From contig NZ_WJIE01000019.1 of the NCBI RefSeq assembly GCF_009649845.1, forward strand, positions 62,001 to 126,000: a stretch of DNA of 64,000 bases, read 5' to 3'. The notes under the pieces are model-generated. The model did not search any database, was not told where the DNA came from, and saw nothing but the letters and a program-made list of their open reading frames with translations. Shown here piece after piece: positions 8,129 to 17,065 of this stretch; the stretch's first letter is position 1, and each line of letters begins with the position of its first letter. The stretch comes from Polyangium spumosum. Its GTDB lineage: Bacteria > Myxococcota_A > Polyangia > Polyangiales > Polyangiaceae. A program made the position numbers and the translations under genes.

Positions 8129-11100
8129 CTAGAGCGCGACCTCCGTGTCCTTCGCCCCGAGCTTCGCCTTGCGGATCGTCACACGAAACGCCTTCCCATC
8201 CCAGGCGATCGCGTGCAGCACGACGGGCACCTCGCGCCCGGGGCGCGCCTTGCGCAGGCGCGCCAGGAACAACAGGCGCCCCTCGTCGCCGAGCGGCAGC
8301 TCCGCCGCCGAGACGCCGATCGACGCCGCGTCCGAGAGCTCCGCGAGTGTCGCCTCGGCCTCGCCCTCCTTGCCCACGAGCCCGAGCGTCGCGTCGAGGT
8401 CCTCCCACGTCAGGATCACGAGCGCGCTCGGGCCGCTGAAGAGCGAGAGCTCCTTCAGCTTGCGCGAGAGGCCCTCGGCGAGGCCGGGCTCCACCGGTTT
8501 GCCCTCACCCTCGAGCAGCCGCGCGAGGTGCGCCGCGGCCCAGAGCCTCGCCCAGAGGCGCGGATCCCGCGGCCCCGGCGTGCCTTCGGCCGAGGCCACC
8601 TGCCGCTCGATACGCAGCGCCTCGTCCACGCGCCCGCTGCCCGCCGCCGCGAGCGCGAGGCGCAAGAAGCTCGGCGCGTCCGCGCTCGGCGCGTCCGTGA
8701 GCGTCTTGTACTGCCGGTAGGCCGCGCCGTACCAGCCGTGCCGCAGGAACACGTCGCCGAGCAGCCGCCGCGACGCCGGGCTCTGCGCGTCGAACTCGAC
8801 GATCTCCGAGTACGTGCGCAGCGCCTCGTCCGGGAACCCTTGCGCCGCGAGCACATCGCCGAGCGCGAGCGCGAGGTCGGGGCTCATGAACCCGCGGTCG
8901 CGCAACCTCCGACCATGCGCGAGCGCGTCGTCCTTCTTGCCCGCCTCCGCGAGCAGCCGCACGACCCGCAGATCCCCCTCGGGATCGCCCGGCGCGACGA
9001 GCATGCGCTCGCGTAACTTGGCGAGCTTCGCGTCCACGCCGTCGATCGCCGCGAGCTCCGCGTCGACCTGATCCCAGGCGATCGTCTCGCCGAAGAGCGT
9101 GCGCCGCACGGACGCGGCGATCCGCGGATCGACCGTGCGACGCAGGATCGCCTGCGCCACGTAGGCCCGCGTGTCCGGCGCGCCCGCGAAGTGCGCGAGC
9201 AGCGTGATCACGGCGTCCTCGGTGCGGGCCTTCTGCTGGAGGAGGTCGAGCAGCGCTTGCTCGGCGCGCCAGTCGGGGATCTCGCACGCGCCCCGCGCGG
9301 CCTGGTAACGCGAGACCAGCGTCTTGCCGTCGAGCTCGCCGCGCAGGCGCTTCGACCACATCACGATGCGGTCCGCGAGCGGCCGCCGCGCCACGTCGCT
9401 GCACGGCGTGAGCGGCGGCGCCCTCGGGGGCTCGGGCTTGCGCGTCGCCTCGGCCTGGAGCGTGGGGGCGGGCGCGGGCGCGCGGGACTTCGGGGGCGCG
9501 GGCGCCGCGGGCAGATCCTCGTCGTTCGAGAGAGACCTGGGCCTCAGGGGTTGCGGCGGCGGCGCGACGTAACCCGTCGCGGTCGCGAGCTCCGCGGGCG
9601 TGGCCGTCGCCGCCGCCATCACCGGCATGGCCTCACGCTTCTGCTCCTGATCCTCGGCCGGCTTCTCTTCGGTCGACAGCTGCGTGGGCGTGGGCGCCTG
9701 CTGCAACGGCGCAGGCTCGACCGCCACGGTCTCCACGGACGCCGGCGCGTCCTCCCGCTTCGAGCAGCCGAGCGCGCTCGCGGACGCCGGGTTCAGCGCC
9801 GCATCCACGAGCGCCCGCTCGGTGCGTGTTTCGAGCGCCGTGAGCCGCACGCCCCGCAGCGGCGAGTGCCTCCGCCGGATGCCCTGCCGCGTATACGCGG
9901 CCTCGCTCTCCAGCGCGAGGATACTCGTGAACGGCGTCATCAGCCCGTATTCGAGGCCGATCTCCACGATCTTGCCGCGCAGCTCCTCCGGGTCCGTCGC
10001 CTCGCCGAGCAGGCGCCGCACCTTCTCCGCGGCCCACAGCCGCGGCACGAGGCTCGTGCTCGTCCCCTGCGCGAGCGTGAGCGGGTACTTCTTCTCGAAG
10101 TCCTTGCCGCCCACGCGCCCCTTCACCGTCGCCTCGGCCGGCAACGCGTGGTGCGTCCGCGCGAACAGGAGCACCTCCTCGCCGCGCGAGACCTTGCCGC
10201 TCGCCGTCAGCATCGCCTCGTCGAGCCCCGCGCCGAGGTCGATGGCGAGCTCCGTGATCGTCGGCGTCTTGATCGCGCTCGCGAGCCTGAGCACCTCGCT
10301 CGTCGCCGTCTCCATCCGATCGATCCGGAAGCTCTGCCCCCCGCCCTGCCGCGCGAGCTCACGCAAGAGCCCCACGTTGCTCTGGGTCCCGACGGCCACC
10401 GTGAAGAGACGCGCCCGCGACGTCGACAAACTCCGGCGCAACCGCTCCGAGAGCCGGTCGCCGTTCACCTCGCCCGACGTGGGCAGACCATCACCGATGT
10501 AGACCACCGCGGGCTGCTCGGCGCCGTGCAGCCGCCCGAGCGCCGCGTCGAAGAGCGCGCCGAGGTCCGTCGCCCCGCCCGACGCGTGCTCGGCGAGCCG
10601 CGCCAGCGCCGACGCGATCTCCTTCTCCGTCGCCTCGGCGAGCCCCTCCTTCGGCCAGAGCACCGTCGGCGCCGAGTCGATCGCGATGAGCACGAACCTG
10701 TCCTTCTGCGACAGCGCCCGCAGGATCGCCTCCGCCGCGGCCGCCTTCTGCTGCCGCACCGCCTCGTCGCCCGAGGCCGACGTGTCGACCACGACCGCCA
10801 CGTCCCCCGGCGGCTCGGGCACCCCGCTCCAGTCGATGTCGGGCACGTAGCGCGCCATCACGTAATCGGCCCGATCCGCGCCCGCCGCGAACCGCCCGAC
10901 GGTCAGCGGCGCGCGCTTCTCCTGCTCGATCGGCGTCGCCTCGAGCTGGAAATCCGCGCGTGGCAGGTACCCGCTCCGGCGCATGGTCACGCGCCGCCCG
11001 CCCTCCTCGATCACCGCGTCCGCGAGGCTCGCGATCCGCATCTTCGCGCCCGCCGCGCCGAGATCGACCACCAGGGAGAACTCGCCGATCCGCGGCGGAT

Positions 11101-12214
11101 CCTCCGAGCGCATCGGATAGAGGTACTCGAGCTTCCCGCCCTGCGAAGGCAAGACCTCGAGGTACCGCAGCACCACGCGCCGCGAGCCCGACGCCGGGAT
11201 CGGGTAGATGCGCGAGCGATACGTGCGCCCGTCGACCCACTCGAGCAGCGCCGGCGAGTGCCCCGTCGAGACGGCCGTCGTGTACTTCGCCGCCGCCTCC
11301 TTGCGCTCGGTCACCTCGCCCTCGACGAGCACGCCGTCCGTCTCGACCGCGAACGACGTCACGATCGCCCGCTCCGGCACGCTGAACCAGTACCAGCCCT
11401 CGAGCACGCCGCCGCCCGGGTTGCCGAAGGTCTGATCGACCTCGGTCTCCGCGAGCCCCTCGCGCACCACCGCCCGCACGGACTGGCGGCTGACCTCGAG
11501 GACCTTGGCCTTCTCGCCAGGGAGATTCGGGCTCACGCCGTAAATCTTGCCCGCGCCGCTGCCCGCGCCCGCGAGCGGACGGCCGTCGCCCATGCCGCCG
11601 GTCCAGTCGTCCCAGAAGAGGACCGGGCTCACCTTGGGCTTGTCCTTGCCCGCGGCCAGCGCCTGCTCACCGGCGCTCACCTCTACGCGCCCGCCCGGCG
11701 ACGTGAGCACCGCGAGCCCACGCGTCACCACGACCACGACCTCGGCGCCCGCGCGCCGGATCGACAGGCCCGCGTCCGCCGCGGCGATCGTCGCGTCGCC
11801 GGCCTTGTGCTCGAGGCCCCCGCGCTCCGAGGGCGGCGCGTCGAGCCAGACCTCACCCGCCACGATCTCGGCGCCCTCCGGCTGGAGGCGCACCGTCGAA
11901 TCCCCGCGCAAAAACAGGGACGATCCGTCCGAGAGCCGGACGAGCGCCCGCGCCCCGGCGCCCGTGGCGAGCTCCGCGCCCGCGGGCAGCGGCGCGCCCG
12001 AGATCACCGTACTCGTCTTGCCCGTCTCGACGAGCCGCACCTCCCCGGCGGCGAGCTCGAGCCGCGCGTCGACCACACCTGCGCGCACCGGCGGGACGCG
12101 CTGGGTGGTGATGAACACGACGAGGCTCGCGACGAGCACGAGCAGTCCGATCGCCGCGCGCAGCGGCAGGGGGTGATTCTTGGCGAGCGCCCTGATTCGA
12201 TCCAGCGAGGTCAT
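8129..12214 (-). CDS. Membrane-anchored FecR / VIT / VWA protein with TPR-like C-terminus
   Basis: A 1361-residue protein. The ATG at 12214 is chosen over a start 54 bases upstream because GGAGA lies directly before it. An N-terminal membrane segment (about residues 20-36) is followed by a FecR-like domain (about 50-180: GEVRLVETGK..., LSDGSSLFLRGDSTV), then a VIT domain (about 230-360: AETEVDQTFGNP, YWFSVPERAIVTSF) and a von Willebrand A domain whose MIDAS motif DTSAS begins at Asp477. A Pro/Ala-rich spacer (about 850-930) leads to helical repeats of TPR type. VIT and VWA domains occur together in inter-alpha-trypsin inhibitor heavy chains and in many bacterial proteins, where they bind other proteins in a metal-dependent way. 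The protein probably assembles an envelope complex; the partner is unknown. It is co-transcribed with the coiled-coil membrane protein. Confidence 0.85.
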   Translation of the reverse strand: MTSLDRIRALAKNHPLPLRAAIGLLVLVASLVVFITTQRVPPVRAGVVDARLELAAGEVRLVETGKTSTVISGAPLPAGAELATGAGARALVRLSDGSSLFLRGDSTVRLQPEGAEIVAGEVWLDAPPSERGGLEHKAGDATIAAADAGLSIRRAGAEVVVVVTRGLAVLTSPGGRVEVSAGEQALAAGKDKPKVSPVLFWDDWTGGMGDGRPLAGAGSGAGKIYGVSPNLPGEKAKVLEVSRQSVRAVVREGLAETEVDQTFGNPGGGVLEGWYWFSVPERAIVTSFAVETDGVLVEGEVTERKEAAAKYTTAVSTGHSPALLEWVDGRTYRSRIYPIPASGSRRVVLRYLEVLPSQGGKLEYLYPMRSEDPPRIGEFSLVVDLGAAGAKMRIASLADAVIEEGGRRVTMRRSGYLPRADFQLEATPIEQEKRAPLTVGRFAAGADRADYVMARYVPDIDWSGVPEPPGDVAVVVDTSASGDEAVRQQKAAAAEAILRALSQKDRFVLIAIDSAPTVLWPKEGLAEATEKEIASALARLAEHASGGATDLGALFDAALGRLHGAEQPAVVYIGDGLPTSGEVNGDRLSERLRRSLSTSRARLFTVAVGTQSNVGLLRELARQGGGQSFRIDRMETATSEVLRLASAIKTPTITELAIDLGAGLDEAMLTASGKVSRGEEVLLFARTHHALPAEATVKGRVGGKDFEKKYPLTLAQGTSTSLVPRLWAAEKVRRLLGEATDPEELRGKIVEIGLEYGLMTPFTSILALESEAAYTRQGIRRRHSPLRGVRLTALETRTERALVDAALNPASASALGCSKREDAPASVETVAVEPAPLQQAPTPTQLSTEEKPAEDQEQKREAMPVMAAATATPAELATATGYVAPPPQPLRPRSLSNDEDLPAAPAPPKSRAPAPAPTLQAEATRKPEPPRAPPLTPCSDVARRPLADRIVMWSKRLRGELDGKTLVSRYQAARGACEIPDWRAEQALLDLLQQKARTEDAVITLLAHFAGAPDTRAYVAQAILRRTVDPRIAASVRRTLFGETIAWDQVDAELAAIDGVDAKLAKLRERMLVAPGDPEGDLRVVRLLAEAGKKDDALAHGRRLRDRGFMSPDLALALGDVLAAQGFPDEALRTYSEIVEFDAQSPASRRLLGDVFLRHGWYGAAYRQYKTLTDAPSADAPSFLRLALAAAGSGRVDEALRIERQVASAEGTPGPRDPRLWARLWAAAHLARLLEGEGKPVEPGLAEGLSRKLKELSLFSGPSALVILTWEDLDATLGLVGKEGEAEATLAELSDAASIGVSAAELPLGDEGRLLFLARLRKARPGREVPVVLHAIAWDGKAFRVTIRKAKLGAKDTEVAL

Positions 12215-12368
12215 GGTTCTCCGGAGCCGACGAAGGCACGAACGGCCCTGGGGGCTCGGAGCTGACACCTCGTGATCCCCCGACCGCGCGGACCATGTTC
12301 GCGCCTTCCGCGCCCCGGGGGAAAGAACTCTTTCGTGTCGCCGCGCGAATGGGCCAGGTTATGGCAAT

Positions 12369-12839
12369 TTATTCGTCGGTCTTCTTCTCGTACCCGGGCA
12401 GGGGCGCGAAGCTGCCGGTCGGGATTTTCACGCCCTCCGGCGCCGCCGAGCCCCGCCCTGGCGCGGAGGGGGGGATGGATGGCGGGATGGATGGCGGGAT
12501 GGACGGCGGGATGGACGGCGGGACCGAGGCGCGGGCGATCCGGGCCGCCACCCGCTCCGACGTCTCCCCCTCGGACGACTCCATCCCCATCGTCTCGCGC
12601 ACGAGGATCCCCATCTGGTGACAGATGGTCGCGCCCTCCCGCACGCCGCGCTTCACGAGCAAAGAGGACAGCGTCTTTTCGAGCACGACGATCATCTGCC
12701 GAGGCGTCACGTTCCTCGGCAAAAACCCGGCCTCCCGCAGCGCGAACCGCAACGTCCCCCGCGCCTCCAGGCGGCTCAGCTTCGAAAGCCGCTCGAGCTC
12801 GTCCGCGACCCGCTCGAAGACCCGTGATCCTTCACTCAT
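12369..12839 (-). CDS. Small hypothetical protein with PPSI tandem repeats
   Basis: A 156-residue protein that I do not recognise. The first 100 residues are charged and helical (SRVFERVADELERLSKLSRL) with no catalytic motif. Then comes PPSI repeated four to five times (about residues 108-127) and a short basic/acidic tail. The PPSI run is encoded by a perfect-length 12-base tandem repeat, so its length may vary between strains. There is no signal peptide, so it is probably cytoplasmic. It lies between the amylase gene and the VIT/VWA gene on the same strand, separated from each by more than 90 bases. Confidence 0.65.
   Translation of the reverse strand: MSEGSRVFERVADELERLSKLSRLEARGTLRFALREAGFLPRNVTPRQMIVVLEKTLSSLLVKRGVREGATICHQMGILVRETMGMESSEGETSERVAARIARASVPPSIPPSIPPSIPPSIPPSAPGRGSAAPEGVKIPTGSFAPLPGYEKKTDE
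12472..12519. repeat. 12-base tandem repeat, four units
   Basis: Four contiguous 12-base units of GGGATGGAYGGC: units one and two end in GATGGC, units three and four in GACGGC. On the minus strand they encode Pro-Pro-Ser-Ile. Because 12 is a multiple of three, changes in unit number would keep the frame of the host gene. Confidence 0.85.
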
Positions 12840-12871
12840 GATGCGGCTTCAATCGACGCGCAGACCGTATC

Positions 12872-12905
12872 ATGGCGGAGGGCTCGACGTCGAGCCCCCC
12901 GCCAT
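12872..12905. terminator. Long hairpin downstream of the amylase gene
   Basis: A 34-base inverted repeat with 17-base arms and a single mismatch, centred on the perfect palindrome GGGCTCGACGTCGAGCCC (12880-12897). It lies 25 bases after the stop of the minus-strand amylase gene and 32 bases before the start of the next gene. It probably ends the amylase transcript, but there is no T-run on the minus strand, so an operator or cruciform is also possible. Confidence 0.5.
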
Positions 12906-12929
12906 TCCGTTTTTCTCAGCGGTACGTTT

Positions 12930-15488
12930 CTAGTTGTTCTGGACGATGATCGCCCCGTACGCCGGCAGCTCGAACGACGTTCCCGTCGCGCCGGAGAGCA
13001 GCTCCGTCGCCGCCGCGGGCCACGTGATCGTCTGCGGCGTCGACGTCCGGCTCAGCACGACCGAGATCGACGCCGCGCCCTTCTCGAGCCTGTATTCGTA
13101 GACGTCCTCCGCGTTCTTCACCAGCGTGATCGTCGCGTCGAGGTCCGTGAACACCGCGTGCGCCTTCCGGATCCCGATGAGCTTCCGGTAGTGGTGCAAG
13201 AGGCTCGACGTGTCGGCCTCCTGCGCGGCCCACGAGGCCGGCTCCTCTTCCGACATGAACTTCACGAACGGATAATCCGGGTTCGGCGCCACCGTCATGC
13301 CCACGCCGGCGAAGGGCAGCACGCCGTCGTTCATCGTGTTCGTCGCCGCGGCGTCGATGTTCCAGCCCGTCGTCTTGTCGCCGACGAACACGTTCTTCTG
13401 GAACCAGCTCATCGGCTCGCGGATGAACTCGTCGCGGTCCCACGCCTCGTCACCGATGTACTTGTCGCGCTTGCCCTTCTTGCCGAACTCCTCGCCGTAA
13501 TAGACGACCGGCATGCCGGGCACCGTGAGCACGATCGTCGCGGCCTGCGCGAGCTTCGCGGAGAGCGCCGCGCCCGCGCCCTCGAACTGCGTCGCCGGGC
13601 GCTCGAGGTCGTGGTTCGAGAGGAAACGCTCGAAGTAATGGTGGGGGCTGCCGCCATTACCGCCCGCCGCGAGCTCGGCCTGGAGCTTCTTCACGTACCC
13701 CACGAAATCGACGGCGTCGCCCGTCCCCCCGTTCACGAAATTGCCGACGATGCTGCGGAACGGGAAGTCGAACTGCGAATCCATGCCGCTGCCGTACGGC
13801 ACCATCTTGCCGTACTGGGCCGGGTCGTCCCAGCGGTTCTCGCCCGTCAGGAGCACCGCCGCCGAGCCCGCGGGCCGGACGACGTCCTTCTTGACGAAAT
13901 GGTTGAACTCCCTCCACCACACGTGCGTGCCGTGCTTGTCGAGCGCGATCGTGTTGTTGTCGTCGAACTGGTCGATGTGCTTCGACGCGTCGAGGCGATA
14001 CCCGTCCGCCCCGAGGTCGATCCAGTGCTCGGCGATCTTCTTCATCTCCGCGCGGACCTCGGGGTTACGGTAATTGAGCTCCGGCATCGGCCCGCCGAAG
14101 ATCTGGTGGTAACACTGGTAATTCTTGCACGCCCACATCACGGCCGAGCCGTCCCACGGGTGCCCGTCCGCCAGCATGTTCGAATACTGATCGGACCAGA
14201 CGAACCAGTCGTGGTACTTCGTGTAATCGGCGTGCTTCGGGTCCGCGCCCGCGACGAACCAGGGGTTCACGTCGGCCACGTGGTTCTGCACGAGATCGAG
14301 GATGATCTTGATCCCCTCGGCGTGCGCCGCCTCCGTGAGGTCGGTGAAATCCTTGATCGTGCCGACCGACGGATCGATGTCGTAAAAGTCCGTGGTGTCG
14401 TAGCCGTGGTAGCTCTTCGCCTTGAACACCGGCGTCATCCAGATGGCGTCGGCGCCGAGGTCCTTCAGGTACGGCAGCGCCTTGCGCAACCCGACGAGAT
14501 CACCCACGCCGTCGGTCTTCGTCTCGTCGATGCCGCTCTCCGTCTTCGAATCGCCCACCGCCTTCGTCGCGCCGCCGTCCGCGAACGTGCGGACGATGAG
14601 CTGATACATGATCCCCTTGCCGCCCCACGACGCCCAGTCGGCCGCGTCCGTGATCGGCGCATAGGAGATCGGCGTCAGGTCGAGCACCTCCGACGTGTCC
14701 GCGAGGAGCTCCCCATTCACGTCGAGCGACGTCGATATCTTGTAATACACCGGCTGGCCCGGCGTCAGGCCGGTGATCACGAGGCCATCCTTGTTGATGT
14801 CGTCCGCGGCCGTCCACGTCGCCGTCTGGTCGAGCGTGCCCGCGGCCGCGCCGTACTCGACCGTGCCCGTCGAGCCCTTCGCCACCCGGAACATCAGGCG
14901 CACGCTGCCATCGCCGAGGTCGATGAAATCCTTCGGGCGCGAGATTTCGTAGGCCGGCCCGGACGCCGTCGGCGGCGCGACGGAGACCGCCTGCCCCTGC
15001 GTGATCCAGCACTCGGCGATGCTCGGATCCGTGGCGTTTTTCGTGAGGTCGGCGAAACGAACCCCCGTCTCCACGTCCTTCTTGCAATCGCCGTTCGAGC
15101 ATTGCACCGGGATGAGCCCGAGCCACGCGTCGTCGGCCTCGCCCGTCACGGTCACCCGCACGTCGGTGTACACGCCGAACGCGTCGGTCCCGTCGAACAT
15201 CTGCGGCGAGCCCCACATCGGCGAGGCCGAGCCTGCGCCCCAGAAATGCACGCCCCACGTCTTCGGATCCCCGCCGTCCTGCAGGCGGTAATGGATCCGG
15301 ATGAAGCTCTCCTGCATCGCGCCGCCGGCGCCGCCCGTGCCCCCGCCCGCGCCGCCGCCGCCCGTATTCGGGGTGAGCCCGCTCCCGCCCGCGCCGCCCG
15401 TGTTGAGATCCTCGCCTTCACACCCCGCGGAGATCGCGAGGAGGCAAGCGAACGAAGCGAGGACCGAATAACCAAGATATCGTCTCAT
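12930..15488 (-). CDS. GH13 alpha-amylase lipoprotein with CBM41/PUD-like domain
   Basis: An 852-residue extracellular starch-degrading enzyme. The start at 15488 has GGGAG 7 bases upstream and opens a lipoprotein signal ending ISAGC (Cys23). After a Gly/Thr-rich linker, residues about 50-165 (IRIHYRLQDGG, WGVHFWGAGS) resemble the pullulanase-associated starch-binding domain, followed by a beta-sandwich. The catalytic barrel carries the four GH13 regions: DLVQNH, GYRLDASKH with the nucleophile Asp500, TGENRW with the acid Glu550, and LSNHD with Asp627. Known GH13 enzymes hydrolyse alpha-1,4 glucosidic bonds. The lipid anchor would keep the enzyme at the cell surface. Alpha-amylase rather than pullulanase is inferred; the exact specificity cannot be read from sequence alone. 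The DUF2330 gene ends 20 bases upstream, so the two may be co-transcribed. Confidence 0.9.
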   Translation of the reverse strand: MRRYLGYSVLASFACLLAISAGCEGEDLNTGGAGGSGLTPNTGGGGAGGGTGGAGGAMQESFIRIHYRLQDGGDPKTWGVHFWGAGSASPMWGSPQMFDGTDAFGVYTDVRVTVTGEADDAWLGLIPVQCSNGDCKKDVETGVRFADLTKNATDPSIAECWITQGQAVSVAPPTASGPAYEISRPKDFIDLGDGSVRLMFRVAKGSTGTVEYGAAAGTLDQTATWTAADDINKDGLVITGLTPGQPVYYKISTSLDVNGELLADTSEVLDLTPISYAPITDAADWASWGGKGIMYQLIVRTFADGGATKAVGDSKTESGIDETKTDGVGDLVGLRKALPYLKDLGADAIWMTPVFKAKSYHGYDTTDFYDIDPSVGTIKDFTDLTEAAHAEGIKIILDLVQNHVADVNPWFVAGADPKHADYTKYHDWFVWSDQYSNMLADGHPWDGSAVMWACKNYQCYHQIFGGPMPELNYRNPEVRAEMKKIAEHWIDLGADGYRLDASKHIDQFDDNNTIALDKHGTHVWWREFNHFVKKDVVRPAGSAAVLLTGENRWDDPAQYGKMVPYGSGMDSQFDFPFRSIVGNFVNGGTGDAVDFVGYVKKLQAELAAGGNGGSPHHYFERFLSNHDLERPATQFEGAGAALSAKLAQAATIVLTVPGMPVVYYGEEFGKKGKRDKYIGDEAWDRDEFIREPMSWFQKNVFVGDKTTGWNIDAAATNTMNDGVLPFAGVGMTVAPNPDYPFVKFMSEEEPASWAAQEADTSSLLHHYRKLIGIRKAHAVFTDLDATITLVKNAEDVYEYRLEKGAASISVVLSRTSTPQTITWPAAATELLSGATGTSFELPAYGAIIVQNN

Positions 15489-15508
15489 CGTGAGCTCCCG
15501 TTCCATCG

Positions 15509-16981
15509 TTATTGCGCATTCCTGCGCAGACCACGCCTCGACCGGGTCGCCGCGAGCACCACGCCGATCGTGCCGAAGAGCCCCGCGCCCGCGCCGAGGC
15601 CGAGGCCGAGCAAGAATCGCCTCCCTGCCCCGACGGGCTCGGGCCGCGGCGCCGCCACGATCCCGGCGGCGGGCACGGAGTCGAGCACCATCGTCGAAAG
15701 ATCGACCTCTCCGCGCGTCACGTCGAAGGGCCCCGCGGCCACCTTCACGCTCGCCCGATCCCCGCTCGGCGGCCCGCCCCAGATATCGTAATCGGGGTTC
15801 GGGCACGTCACCGGGCCCTGCCATCGATGACGGAGGATGTAGCGCCCCTGAAACGTGCTCACCTCCGCGGGCACCGCCGCCTGGCCCTCGCCGCCGCGCC
15901 CTCCTTGTATCGGCGGCGCGACCCGAAAGACGAGGTCCTCCCCGAGCTCGTCCTTGCCATAGTGCGCGTGGAGACGTGTATGCACGAGCATGCCCGGCGG
16001 CGCGCCGAGCAGCCGTTGCTCCTCGGCCGAGAGCACGGGGCCCGGGCACGGATCACACGACCCCGTGTCCCACGCATATTCGGTCACGATGACCCCGGGG
16101 TTCTTCTCGAGCGTCGCGTCGAAGAGCGCCGCGTAAAACTCGCCGAAACGCGCGCGGGCCGCCTCCTCGACCTCGATGTTCGTCGGGATCGTGACGTTCC
16201 GATGATTCGCGACCTCGTATCGGTCCTGCGCGAGCACGTGCACGACGAGGTCCTGCGCGCCGGCCGCGTTGACGAACCCGAGGCGCGCGGGCAGCCGGAG
16301 CGTCTCCTCGTCGTATTCGAACCGGAGCGGCGAGAGCACGGCGCGGCCGTCCCGCAGATCGATCTTCGAGGCGTCGACCTTCGCCACGAAGAACTTCATT
16401 CCCGCCTCGACGTAGGGCCGCAGCGCCTGCGCGGCGTCCCTCGGAAGGGGATAGCCGTGATCCACGAGCCAGGCGTCGAGCCCGCGTGGATCCTCGGCGC
16501 CGAGGATCACGACGTCGTATTCGCCGACCGTGAATTTTGCTTCGACCTCGACGCGGCGCCCTTGCATGCCCGCGCCCACGAGGCCCACGTCCGGCGGCGG
16601 GCCCTCGCCGCTGGGCGCAAACGCGAGCCCCGACGTGATGTCCGCGTACGTGCAAGGGTCCTGCTGCCACGATTCGACGAGCCGCGGCGCGCTGATCACG
16701 TCGAGGCGCTCGAAGAGGCCCTTCGGCAGCGTCTTCACCGCGTCCGCGGAGAGCACGACCGGCACGGGCACGACCATCACGAACGCCTCGGCCGGGCCCG
16801 CGTAGTCATTCTGCATCGAAACGACGGTGCGCGTCCCGCTGCGCGCGAGCACCACGCTCGCCGCGCCGCTCTCGAGCTTCGCCTCCGCGCGGCCCACGTA
16901 AAAACCCGGGAACGCGTCGGCCGGTGACGTCAGCACCATCGACGTCGAGAAGGCCCACGCGAAGACGCCCGCGGCGCGCAT
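15509..16981 (-). CDS. DUF2330 domain protein with C-terminal membrane anchor
   Basis: A 490-residue exported protein. The signal peptide (VFAWAFSTSMVLTSPADA) is followed directly by the typical DUF2330 opening FPGFYVGRAEAKLESGA, with VVLARSGTRTVVSMQNDYAG a few residues later. The domain spans about residues 24-330. At the C-terminus a transmembrane stretch (about 455-480, LGLGLGAGAGLFGTIGVVLAA) with basic residues behind it anchors the protein in the inner membrane with its bulk outside. Proteins of this family have no known biochemical function. It stands 20 bases upstream of the amylase gene on the same strand, and is divergent from the membrane protein gene that follows. The Shine-Dalgarno sequence is weak. 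Confidence 0.85.
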   Translation of the reverse strand: MRAAGVFAWAFSTSMVLTSPADAFPGFYVGRAEAKLESGAASVVLARSGTRTVVSMQNDYAGPAEAFVMVVPVPVVLSADAVKTLPKGLFERLDVISAPRLVESWQQDPCTYADITSGLAFAPSGEGPPPDVGLVGAGMQGRRVEVEAKFTVGEYDVVILGAEDPRGLDAWLVDHGYPLPRDAAQALRPYVEAGMKFFVAKVDASKIDLRDGRAVLSPLRFEYDEETLRLPARLGFVNAAGAQDLVVHVLAQDRYEVANHRNVTIPTNIEVEEAARARFGEFYAALFDATLEKNPGVIVTEYAWDTGSCDPCPGPVLSAEEQRLLGAPPGMLVHTRLHAHYGKDELGEDLVFRVAPPIQGGRGGEGQAAVPAEVSTFQGRYILRHRWQGPVTCPNPDYDIWGGPPSGDRASVKVAAGPFDVTRGEVDLSTMVLDSVPAAGIVAAPRPEPVGAGRRFLLGLGLGAGAGLFGTIGVVLAATRSRRGLRRNAQ

Positions 16982-17065
16982 GCCCCGCAGGGTATCGATG
17001 GCCGCGGCGCGTTGTCACGGTTTTTCCCTCGCGAGAGAGGGCCCGGTCCGGATACGCTGCGCGAC

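Noticed and set aside
15512-16927. 471-codon frame opposite the DUF2330 gene
   Set aside because: No hydrophobic core or motif; the other strand has a clear signal peptide and family match.
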